A stretch of 10,177 nt of DNA. Origin: Paracoccaceae bacterium. GTDB lineage: Bacteria > Pseudomonadota > Alphaproteobacteria > Rhodobacterales > Rhodobacteraceae. The DNA lies in NCBI GenBank assembly GCA_016765235.1, contig JAESQH010000103.1, positions 1-10,177 on the forward strand, read 5' to 3'. Below are positions 1 to 6,018 of the stretch, in pieces (positions within the stretch are counted from its first letter, which is position 1; each line of letters begins with the position of its first letter). Under the pieces are notes generated by a model, which saw only the letters and a program-made list of their open reading frames with translations, was not told the origin of the DNA and made no database searches. Position numbers and translations under genes: made by a program.

Positions 1-69
1 AAAAGCTGGGGCTGGCTGTGGTCTCGGAAAAGATTGAGAACAGAGGGCGGATTTACCGCATTGCGTCAA
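1..69 (-). other. possible start of a gene running off the left edge
   Basis: On the minus strand a TTG codon at 69-67 overlaps the TGA stop of the methyltransferase (68-66) and opens a frame of 23 codons with no stop before the window edge. Stop/start overlaps of this kind are common between co-transcribed phage genes. The visible residues are Pro/Ser-rich and I do not recognise them. The other two minus-strand frames are not better: one hits a stop early, the other has no start codon. Treat it as a possibility only. Confidence 0.2.
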
Positions 70-1322
70 GCTGACACCCGAGTGGATTTTATCTCGTCAA
101 AGCTGCGACCGTCTTCATCCAGCACCGCCGCCTCGCCGGTGAACTGTTGCCAACGTTCGACAGCTACATCAACATAGGCAGGATTCAACTCAATTCCGAA
201 GCAAACGCGCGCGGTGGTTTCCGTCGCAATCAGCGTCGTACCTGATCCCATGAACGGCTCATAGATCGCCTGACCCGGGCTGGAATTGTTGAGGATCGGT
301 CGACGCATGCATTCCACCGGTTTTTGCGTCCCGCGCACCGTCTCGGCATCCTGATCCTTATTGGCGATTTGCCAGAGCGTTGTCTGCTTGCGATCCCCGG
401 CCCAGTGACCCTTGCCGGTCTTTTTGACCGCATACCAGCAAGGTTCATGCTGCCAGTGGTAATCCCTGCGGCTCAGCACCAACCGATCTTTGGCCCAGAT
501 GATTTGCGAGCGGACCTTGAAGCCCCCCGCCTCGAGGCTTTCGGCGACCGTTGTTGCGTGCAAAGCCCCGTGCCAGACATAGGCCACATCGCCGGGAAAC
601 AGGGACCATGCCTCGCGCCAGTCGGCACGGTCATCATTCAGAATTTTTCCGATGCGTTTGGTGGCCGAAGCACCGGTTTTGTTACGCCAGCCCGGATCGT
701 AATTAACGCCGTAGGGCGGATCGGTTACCATCAGTAACGGTTTTACATCTCCCAGAAGCTTTCCAACCACATCCGCCGATGGGCTGTCACCGCAGATAAG
801 GCGGTGTGACCCCATCAACCAGAGGTCGCCGATGACAGATACTGGCGTTACTGGCGTTTCGGGGATGTCATCCTCGCCCTCGGTGGCACCTTCCAGTTCA
901 TCGGGATCACGCAACAGGGCATCCAGATCCTCGTCTGCGATACCGAGTAATGACAAGTCGAAATCCTCGGCCAGCAATCCGGCGATCTCTTCGCGCAGCA
1001 GCGCATCGTCCCACTCGCCCATTTCGGTCAGCTTGTTGTCGGCGATGCGGTAGGCGCGCCGCTCGGCCTCATCAAGGTGGCCAAGCCGGATCACCGGTAC
1101 TTCCGTCAGCCCCAACAATGTTGCGGCCAGAACGTGGCCGTGGCCGGCAATCAGCTCACCATCATCCGCAACCAGACAGGGCACCGTCCAGCCGAACTTT
1201 GCCATGCTGGCGGCGATCTTTGCGACCTGGTCCGAGCCATGCATTTTGGAGTTATTGGTGTAGGGACGCAGCCGCTCTATCGGCGATGTCTCGATCTCGC
1301 CGGGTGCGAATACCAGGTCCAT
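66..1322 (-). CDS. ParB-domain / beta-class DNA methyltransferase fusion (orphan, phage-type)
   Basis: A 418-residue DNA amino-methyltransferase that would transfer a methyl group from S-adenosylmethionine to adenine N6 or cytosine N4. Residues about 10-100 form a ParB/sulfiredoxin-like domain with the box GHGHVLAA at 60-67. An acidic linker (about 138-160) follows. The catalytic motif DPPYG lies at 201-205, TQKP at 332-335, and the AdoMet-binding motif FMGSGTT at 357-363. The order DPPY before FxGxGxT is that of the beta class, which includes CcrM. The ATG at 1322 is preceded by a purine-rich GAAAGAG. No restriction endonuclease gene is visible, so it looks like an orphan enzyme. ParB-methyltransferase fusions are typical of prophages and other mobile elements, so this is probably the edge of an integrated element. 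Its coding sequence looks more GC-rich than the operon to the right. The target sequence cannot be read from the protein. Confidence 0.93.
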   Translation of the reverse strand: MDLVFAPGEIETSPIERLRPYTNNSKMHGSDQVAKIAASMAKFGWTVPCLVADDGELIAGHGHVLAATLLGLTEVPVIRLGHLDEAERRAYRIADNKLTEMGEWDDALLREEIAGLLAEDFDLSLLGIADEDLDALLRDPDELEGATEGEDDIPETPVTPVSVIGDLWLMGSHRLICGDSPSADVVGKLLGDVKPLLMVTDPPYGVNYDPGWRNKTGASATKRIGKILNDDRADWREAWSLFPGDVAYVWHGALHATTVAESLEAGGFKVRSQIIWAKDRLVLSRRDYHWQHEPCWYAVKKTGKGHWAGDRKQTTLWQIANKDQDAETVRGTQKPVECMRRPILNNSSPGQAIYEPFMGSGTTLIATETTARVCFGIELNPAYVDVAVERWQQFTGEAAVLDEDGRSFDEIKSTRVSA

Positions 1323-1342
1323 TTGGGCGTCTCTTTCGTGCT

Positions 1343-1419
1343 GGTTAGGGTGGATTCTACATAATCGTAGTGGGATTCTTTTTGGCTAGGGTGAATTCCC
1401 TGTAGAATCCACCCTAGCC
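1343..1419. repeat. inverted repeats upstream of the methyltransferase
   Basis: GGTTAGGGTGGATTCTACA at 1343-1361 is matched on the opposite strand by TGTAGAATCCACCCTAGCC at 1401-1419, with 18 of 19 positions agreeing. A third, partly degenerate copy, GGCTAGGGTGAATTC, sits at 1384-1398. With the 1401-1419 copy it forms a hairpin: arms 1383-1398 and 1405-1420, one mismatch, 6-nt loop. The block lies 21-97 bp upstream of the methyltransferase start, in its leader or promoter. The likely role is an operator or regulatory structure for that gene, but no specific binding protein can be named. Confidence 0.7.
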
Positions 1420-1488
1420 ACTGTTTAACTATCTGTTATATAACGATTATTACTCTGGTTTTCTGCGGAGTGGATTCCAAGTGGATTC
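1350..1488. repeat. cluster of GTGGATTC motifs containing GANTC sites
   Basis: Six copies or near-copies of GTGGATTC lie in 139 bp: 1350-1357, 1370-1378 (one extra G), 1391-1398 (GTGAATTC), 1405-1412 (reverse strand), 1470-1477 and 1481-1488. The last two are part of direct AGTGGATTCC repeats 11 bp apart, one helical turn. Five of the six contain GANTC, the sequence methylated by CcrM in alphaproteobacteria; the GTGAATTC copy does not. The cluster ends 28 bp from the start of a beta-class methyltransferase gene, which suggests regulation of that gene. Confidence 0.7.
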
Positions 1489-1633
1489 CCCGGCGAAATC
1501 CGCACGCGCTAGCGAAATGCCGCGCCTAGCCCCCCGTATACAAACGGGCCCCGGGAGGAACCATGGCTTGGGGGGTATGGGTGGAAACGACAAACGTCCG
1601 CGAGGGATTCCTGCGGGCGCTATTCTTCGATGA
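1481..1633 (+). pseudogene. possible truncated ORF beside the mobile-element edge
   Basis: A frame beginning at GTG 1481 (or ATG 1517) runs 50 (or 38) codons to tandem TGA stops at 1631-1636. The predicted peptide is basic and Gly/Arg/Pro-rich (for example GLGGMGGNDKRPRGIPAG). It lies in a GC-rich stretch that resembles the methyltransferase gene more than the DNA to the right. It is divergent from the methyltransferase. I do not recognise it. One reading is the N-terminus of a phage gene cut off by a deletion or by the junction with host DNA. No clear Shine-Dalgarno precedes either start, and it overlaps another small frame at 1563. Confidence 0.22.
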
Positions 1634-1703
1634 TGAAGGTATGAGTCAAGAGGGGCAGAGTTGTCAACGGAAGAATGTGGAGAAACTGTATCAGGGCGAT
1701 TAG
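1563..1703 (+). CDS. possible 46-residue small protein, unknown
   Basis: ATG 1563 follows a strong Shine-Dalgarno (GGGAGG, 1553-1558) at 4-nt spacing. The frame encodes 46 residues starting MAWGVWVETTNVREG and ending at TAG 1701. No domain, signal peptide or membrane segment is visible. The ribosome-binding site is the only positive evidence. The frame overlaps an alternative one (1481-1633) and there is no sign of conservation to judge by. Expression is uncertain. Confidence 0.25.
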   Translation: MAWGVWVETTNVREGFLRALFFDDEGMSQEGQSCQRKNVEKLYQGD

Positions 1704-2142
1704 TATCTCGATCGGAGATCGGTGAACTGTTGGGTTTGTTATTGATCTGGTAGCCTAATTTCCATTAGCGACGTTCCAACAGTCTTAGTTCTTCCGTAAA
1801 TGAAGCATTCTGATCTTTCGCGAAACGAAGAAGCAATTGGCGACATAGGCGGGAAGCGGCCTTTCGCTGCAGCTGCGAGCCCTAAAGACAGAATTTAGCA
1901 AAGCAGACGTTGGCGTCTCTTTTGTGAATAGTAAAATAGGGGCAGATGAATGAACGGAATTGCCCCTAGCAGGACCTACCGCGAAGGTTCAGTGCTATCT
2001 ACAGATGGTAGTGTCACACTAATTCGTGATCAGCTACGTTTACAACAGAACCAAGGAATATACCCGTTATAATGTTTAAGGCAATAATTCGATATTTTCG
2101 TAACTGTACCGATTCTTTTGTTGCAAATTTCAAGATAGACAT

Positions 2143-2183
2143 TAATCGATCTGGCATCACACCACGCAAAAAAAATCGATTAA
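2143..2183. repeat. inverted repeat TTAATCGAT / ATCGATTAA
   Basis: TTAATCGAT at 2143-2151 minus its last base (2143-2150 region) and ATCGATTAA at 2175-2183 are inverted copies separated by about 24 bp. Each contains the palindrome ATCGAT. The spacing and symmetry would suit two protein-binding sites upstream of the transport operon, but chance cannot be excluded in AT-rich DNA. Confidence 0.35.
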
Positions 2184-2188
2184 GAAAC

Positions 2189-2209
2189 CATGCCTGTTAG
2201 ACAGGCATG
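2189..2209. promoter_or_regulatory. perfect 9-bp dyad upstream of the transport operon
   Basis: CATGCCTGT (2189-2197) and ACAGGCATG (2201-2209) are exact inverted copies around a 3-nt centre (TAG). The heptamer GATTAAG flanks it on both sides (2178-2184 and 2212-2218). There is no U-tract after it, so a terminator is unlikely, and the 3-nt loop suits a protein-binding dyad better than an RNA hairpin. It lies 31 bp upstream of the first CACGTG palindrome, so it may be an activator or second-regulator site for the operon. Confidence 0.5.
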
Positions 2210-2240
2210 CGGATTAAGCTAAGTATTCAAGGGTTTGTTG

Positions 2241-2294
2241 CACACGTGTGAAATTGGTGTGCGCACGTGTGTAAAAATTTCTTGCACACGTGTG
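2241..2294. promoter_or_regulatory. three CACGTG-centred palindromes, probable LacI-family operators
   Basis: CACACGTGTG occurs at 2241-2250 and 2285-2294, and a one-mismatch copy CGCACGTGTG at 2262-2271. The centres are 21 and 23 bp apart, about two helical turns, so the sites face the same side of the DNA. A central CpG in an even palindrome is the hallmark of LacI/GalR operators, where the hinge-helix leucine inserts at the CpG step. The LacI-family gene at 8588 is in the same operon and keeps that hinge (ARGL). The pairing is inferred. The array ends 63 bp before the solute-binding protein start, where repression would be expected. Confidence 0.7.
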
Positions 2295-2311
2295 ACAAAA
2301 GTGCCTAACTG
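2283..2311 (+). promoter_or_regulatory. candidate sigma-70-type promoter overlapping the last operator
   Basis: TTGCAC (2283-2288) and TAACTG (2306-2311) are spaced by 17 bp. The -35 match is reasonable and the -10 match weak. The -35 would lie inside the third CACGTG palindrome, consistent with repression by occlusion. Start of transcription would fall near 2318, giving a leader of about 40 nt. Confidence 0.3.
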
Positions 2312-2357
2312 ATGAGTATGAGCAGCCTAATCGCTCAAAATCAACTTGGAGGCACTA

Positions 2358-3710
2358 ATGAAAAATTACAAAAACCTGTTGGCGACGTTGGCAACGACAA
2401 CGATGCTGACTATGGGCGCGGGCGTGACGCTAGCGCAGGATTACACCATCGACGTTTGGTCTGGCGGCGCATCTGGCAACGATATCTATCGTATCGATGC
2501 GATCAAGCTTGCGGCCACTCTGCTGGAAGCACAGGCCGACGCCTTAGGCGAAGAACTGAGCATCACTGTTGTAGGTAAACCCTTTGAAGATTGGTCAGCT
2601 TTCAAGCAAGCTGTGACTTTGGGTGCTGAAGCTGGAACAGCCCCACATATCGTTGTGTCTGGTCATGAAGACATCGCCTCATGGGCGCAATCAGGCCTTA
2701 TTGTTCCAATCGAAGACTACGTCGATGTTGACAGTTGGCCGATCAATGACATCTATCCCAACCTGCTGGAAATCTCCTCATTTGAAGGCACGCTTCACGG
2801 TTTGCCGCAGGACGCAGAGTCGCGCCCGTTCTTTGTTTGGCGTGAATACCTGACTGCCATCGGCTATTCCGACGCGCAGATCGATGCGTTGCCAGCAGAC
2901 ATCCGGTCTGGCGCGTACACATTGGAAAATGTTCTGGAAGATGCCAAGAAAATTCAGGACGCAGGTTTGGTTGAACCAGGTTACGGCTTCTATCCACGCG
3001 CTTCAAACGGTCCTGATTACTGGCAGTTTTATCTGAGCTTTGGCGGCGAGATGGAAGATGGCAACGGCAAACTGGTGTTTGACAAAGCTGCAATGACGGG
3101 CTTTTACCAGTTCTTTGTTGATGCGGTTGAGCTGGGTGTCACCAAGAAGAACCACCTCGGGATGGACTGGGGTCAATGGTACAGCGAAGTTGCCAACGGC
3201 AAAGCCGCTTTCTGGCATGGTGGAACTTGGCACTATAAGCGTTATACCACCAAAGAAGGAAATGACGATTTCTTCGGCACCATTCAGTTTAGTCTGATCC
3301 CTGGTGGCGGCGAAAACGGTAGAGCCAATACCATCACGCACCCTCTGGTTTATCTGCTGACCGATCAAAACGATGATGATGCAACCCAGATTGCTGCAGA
3401 ATTGATCAAGATCGCCTCTGGCCCGCAGATCAACGCGGTGCATGCCATCAAGTCGGCACATCTGGGAATCAGCCAATCAGAATCGACTGTTGATTTCTAT
3501 GCCGGTGACCGTTGGACCCGCGATGCAACTGAGCGCTTGTTGCCATATGCCAGCGCGATGCCAAACAATGTGAATTTCGGACAATACTGGGAAATCATGT
3601 TTGGTGGTCTGGAAGCTTCTTGGACTGGATCGAAATCAGTGGCTGAAGCCATTGCTGACGTCGAAACAGAACTAAAAGTAACGCTTGGCGACAATATCAT
3701 CATGCGTTAA
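2358..3710 (+). CDS. ABC transporter periplasmic solute-binding protein (carbohydrate/phosphodiester type)
   Basis: A 450-residue secreted binding protein that captures the substrate in the periplasm and delivers it to the two permeases downstream. Residues 1-26 form a signal peptide (basic start MKNYK, hydrophobic core, TLA before the predicted cut ahead of QDYTIDVW). There is no lipobox cysteine, so it should be soluble. The mature sequence has the look of the COG1653 family of sugar and glycerol-phosphate binding proteins (UgpB, MalE and relatives). I chose ATG 2358 because GGAGG at 2348-2352 sits 5 nt upstream; the in-frame TTG at 2346 would place the ribosome-binding site inside the gene. 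It is first in the operon, downstream of the operator array, and is followed by a strong stem-loop. The ligand cannot be read from the sequence. The GDPD gene in the operon points to a glycerophosphodiester; KEGG-style inositol-phosphate transporters are another possibility. Confidence 0.9.
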   Translation: MKNYKNLLATLATTTMLTMGAGVTLAQDYTIDVWSGGASGNDIYRIDAIKLAATLLEAQADALGEELSITVVGKPFEDWSAFKQAVTLGAEAGTAPHIVVSGHEDIASWAQSGLIVPIEDYVDVDSWPINDIYPNLLEISSFEGTLHGLPQDAESRPFFVWREYLTAIGYSDAQIDALPADIRSGAYTLENVLEDAKKIQDAGLVEPGYGFYPRASNGPDYWQFYLSFGGEMEDGNGKLVFDKAAMTGFYQFFVDAVELGVTKKNHLGMDWGQWYSEVANGKAAFWHGGTWHYKRYTTKEGNDDFFGTIQFSLIPGGGENGRANTITHPLVYLLTDQNDDDATQIAAELIKIASGPQINAVHAIKSAHLGISQSESTVDFYAGDRWTRDATERLLPYASAMPNNVNFGQYWEIMFGGLEASWTGSKSVAEAIADVETELKVTLGDNIIMR

Positions 3711-3718
3711 TTCAACAC

Positions 3719-3750
3719 TGTTTGCGGCGCACTTAGTCGCGCCGCAGACA
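3719..3750 (+). promoter_or_regulatory. intercistronic GC-rich stem-loop after the binding-protein gene
   Basis: TGTTTGCGGCGC (3719-3730) pairs with GCGCCGCAGACA (3739-3750), 12 pairs including one T-G wobble, around an 8-nt loop. It starts 9 nt after the stop codon. No U-tract follows, so it is not a standard intrinsic terminator. Stem-loops in this place, as in the malE-malF gap, are known to protect the upstream mRNA from 3' exonucleases and raise binding-protein levels over permease levels. That role is inferred here. Confidence 0.7.
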
Positions 3751-3777
3751 CTTAAGGCACGACAACGGGGGGTTCGA

Positions 3778-5178
3778 ATGTCAAATTCAAGTATAGATAC
3801 AGCCAGTGAAGAACGCAGCGTGGCAAAATTTGCAAGTACACAGGCTCCACAACTTTCGAGATTACAGAAATTAGGAAATTCCAAACACCTTGGCCTTATT
3901 CTGCTCGCCCCGGCAGGGATATTTGTATTACTGTTTTTCCTCATGCCTGTGATTATGACAGGGGTATTTGGCTTCACTAATATGAGTACCGCGACGGGTA
4001 TTACCGGCGGTTCATATGTGGCGAGTCAGTCTTCGATGCGGGCCCTTACCGACCAATACGGCTTTGACGAAATTTCAGATCGGATTAACCGCGTCGTTTA
4101 TACAATCGACGAAACTGGTCTCGAAGCGGCTGCGCAGGCGGGTGGCAACGCAGCAACCTTGAAAGAACTGAGCGCAAAATTCTTGGGTGAAAGCTTTGAA
4201 AGTCGGCGCGATATGGAGCGAGCCATCAAGGCTCTAGACAATCGTCCGTCAAGCACAAAGGCAATCAAGGCAATTGCCAAACTTTTTGAACGTTCGGTTC
4301 TGAAAATCCGATTTGACAGTCCGGAAGAAATTCTGACCGCAATTAGCACATTTGGCGTATCCCTCAATAGCGAGCAACAGGCGGCTGTGATCGACGTAAC
4401 CTATACTGGGTGGGTGTTTACGACCGATAACTTCAAACGTATGTATGAGTTGGCGGACACCAAGAAAACATTGATTAATACTTTGTTTTATGTGTTTACC
4501 ACACTGATCCTGTTTAACGTTGGCTTTGCCTTGGTACTGGCCATTTCAACCCACTACATGGAAAGTATTCCGGCCGGGATTTTCCGTTCTATCTGGCTGT
4601 TACCCCGAATAACTCCTCCGGTACTGTACGTGTTGATGTGGAAATGGCTTGCTTGGGATACAGGGTTTATATCTGCGATTTTGGGGCCGTTCGGGGTTGA
4701 ACCAAAAAACTGGCTTCTCGACACACCCGCCAATGCATGGACGTTCATCATTCTGATCAACGGTATGGTAGGTGCCTCAATGGGCATGCTGATCTTTTCT
4801 TCGGCGATCAAGGCCATTCCCTCGACGCTGTTTTACGCAAGCGAAGTGGATGGTGCGACACGGGCACAACAGATCCGGCATATTATCCTGCCACAACTGC
4901 GGTTTCCGATCCTGTTTATCACTAGTTATCAAACCCTGTCGCTGATGACCTCGTTTGAATATATCCTGCTGGCCACAGAGGGTGGGCCCGGCGGATCGAC
5001 GGAAGTCTGGGCGCTATCCACATATTTCAAGGCCCTCAACAACTATGCCGGCTCGCTGGAATACGGATATGGCGCAGCATTGGCGTTGGTTCTGGTGGTC
5101 GTAGGAGTATTCCTATCCATTCTTTACCTCAAGCTGTTCGACTTCAAAACGCTGACAGCCCCACCGAAAATCGAGTAA
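3778..5178 (+). CDS. ABC transporter permease, MalF-like, with large periplasmic insert
   Basis: A 466-residue inner-membrane permease, one half of the transport channel. Membrane segments are visible at about 38-62, 232-256, 266-290, 320-345, 375-398 and 430-452. The cytoplasmic EAA loop that contacts the ATPase is at about 355-374 (SEVDGATRAQQIRHIILPQ). Between the first and second core segments lies a soluble, mostly helix-forming stretch (about residues 70-230), where typical sugar permeases of this family have only a short loop. That is the position of the P2 loop of E. coli MalF, which contacts the maltose-binding protein. The start is ATG 3778, after a G-rich stretch (GGGGGG). A longer frame from TTG 3685 was rejected because it overlaps the binding-protein gene and reads through the stem-loop. 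The next gene begins 15 nt after the stop. Confidence 0.92.
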   Translation: MSNSSIDTASEERSVAKFASTQAPQLSRLQKLGNSKHLGLILLAPAGIFVLLFFLMPVIMTGVFGFTNMSTATGITGGSYVASQSSMRALTDQYGFDEISDRINRVVYTIDETGLEAAAQAGGNAATLKELSAKFLGESFESRRDMERAIKALDNRPSSTKAIKAIAKLFERSVLKIRFDSPEEILTAISTFGVSLNSEQQAAVIDVTYTGWVFTTDNFKRMYELADTKKTLINTLFYVFTTLILFNVGFALVLAISTHYMESIPAGIFRSIWLLPRITPPVLYVLMWKWLAWDTGFISAILGPFGVEPKNWLLDTPANAWTFIILINGMVGASMGMLIFSSAIKAIPSTLFYASEVDGATRAQQIRHIILPQLRFPILFITSYQTLSLMTSFEYILLATEGGPGGSTEVWALSTYFKALNNYAGSLEYGYGAALALVLVVVGVFLSILYLKLFDFKTLTAPPKIE

Positions 5179-5193
5179 CAGGAGAATATTGCG

Positions 5194-6018
5194 ATGAGTG
5201 GAAATTACCGCAAATGGCCGATGATCCTGTTTCTGGGGATTATGACAGCGCCAATCATCTTGATGTACGTGTATCTGTTTCTGGATACCGTCACCAATTC
5301 ACCACCTGGATCGATGATCCCGAACGAGTTCACAGGTGAGCACTGGCGCTTCTTGTGGGAGACAATTCCGGGTCGTCCATCCATCTGGGTAGCAACGTGG
5401 AACACTTTGGTGTTCGCATCGGTTACCACAGTGATCGTGCTGGTTGTATCCTCAGCAGCGGGGTACTCCCTATCTCGCCTCAACATGCCAGCACGATCGT
5501 TTTTCCTCGGCAGCATCATGGTGTTGCACGCGTTCCCGACAGTAACCTTGTTGATCGCGATATTCCTGATCTTGCAAATGGTCGGACTTTATAACACGTT
5601 AGGCGGGGTTATCCTTGTGAAAGCATCGTTGGAGTTGCCATTCGGAATCTGGATCATGAAAGGGTTCTACGACACCGTGCCGTGGGAAATCGAAATGGCT
5701 GGCATTCAAGATGGTGCAACGCGTTTCCAGGTTTGGACCAAACTCGTACTGCCACAAGTGAAACCGGCGATCATGGCGCTTGGCATATTCTCGTTCCTTG
5801 CGGGATGGTCGGAATTCATTTTACCGCTGGTCTTGGCACCTGACAACAAAGTGCAAGTTCTGTCGGTATATTTGGCGGCACTAATTGCCGACGACAATAA
5901 CTTCGATATGGCACTATTCAAATCTGTAGGCGTCTTTTACGTGGTCCCTGTGATCATCTTGTTCGTCTTCTTCCAAAACAAACTAATGAACATCTATAGC
6001 GGGGGTAATAAGGGCTAA
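5194..6018 (+). CDS. ABC transporter permease, MalG-like
   Basis: A 274-residue inner-membrane permease, the second half of the channel. Six membrane segments can be seen (about 8-30, 70-92, 104-126, 132-155, 192-214, 244-262). The EAA loop is at about 167-190, with the conserved GATRFQVWTKLVLPQ. The C-terminus ends GGNKG, close to the GG-KG tail usual in MalG-type proteins. Length is normal for the family. ATG 5194 follows AGGAG (5180-5184). The TAA stop overlaps the ATG of the ATPase gene by one base (TAATG), so the two are probably translationally coupled. Confidence 0.93.
   Translation: MSGNYRKWPMILFLGIMTAPIILMYVYLFLDTVTNSPPGSMIPNEFTGEHWRFLWETIPGRPSIWVATWNTLVFASVTTVIVLVVSSAAGYSLSRLNMPARSFFLGSIMVLHAFPTVTLLIAIFLILQMVGLYNTLGGVILVKASLELPFGIWIMKGFYDTVPWEIEMAGIQDGATRFQVWTKLVLPQVKPAIMALGIFSFLAGWSEFILPLVLAPDNKVQVLSVYLAALIADDNNFDMALFKSVGVFYVVPVIILFVFFQNKLMNIYSGGNKG

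Larger units (their letters stand above)
1704..2236. other. intergenic region without a convincing gene
   Basis: All frames are broken by stops, and the longest plausible open stretch is a 40-codon frame at 1950-2072 with no good ribosome-binding site. Small structures are present: TAGGGGCA/TGCCCCTA inverted repeat arms at 1937-1944 and 1961-1968, a GC-rich stretch at 1851-1877 containing overlapping palindromes GCTGCAGC and GCAGCTGC, and a perfect TATAAT at 2068-2073 without a matching -35 box. The stretch becomes AT-rich towards the operon. No tRNA, integrase or attachment site could be recognised. Confidence 0.6.

Noticed and set aside
324..1364. Plus-strand frames opposite the methyltransferase gene
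   Set aside because: Shadows of a clear minus-strand gene; no recognisable domains or ribosome-binding sites.
1323..1500. CRISPR array interpretation of the GTGGATTC repeats
   Set aside because: Units are 8-19 bp, irregularly spaced and in both orientations, without uniform spacers or cas genes.
1950..2072. 40-codon frame in the intergenic region
   Set aside because: No good ribosome-binding site, no recognisable motif, and a codon choice (CTA, ATA, AGG) that does not suggest a real gene.
2068..2073. Perfect TATAAT
   Set aside because: No -35 element at suitable spacing and almost 290 nt from the nearest start codon; likely chance in AT-rich DNA.
2189..2209. Dyad read as an intrinsic terminator
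   Set aside because: Only a 3-nt loop and no T-run on either side in the right place.
2346..2357. TTG start for the binding protein four codons upstream
   Set aside because: The Shine-Dalgarno GGAGG lies inside these codons and fits ATG 2358, which gives a proper signal peptide.
2312..2578. 88-residue frame beginning upstream of the binding-protein gene
   Set aside because: It overlaps the signal-peptide region of the binding protein in another frame and lacks a ribosome-binding site or recognisable domain.
3685..3777. Upstream extension of the first permease to TTG 3685
   Set aside because: It would overlap the end of the binding-protein gene and translate the stem-loop; ATG 3778 with a G-rich ribosome-binding site begins a normal permease N-terminus.
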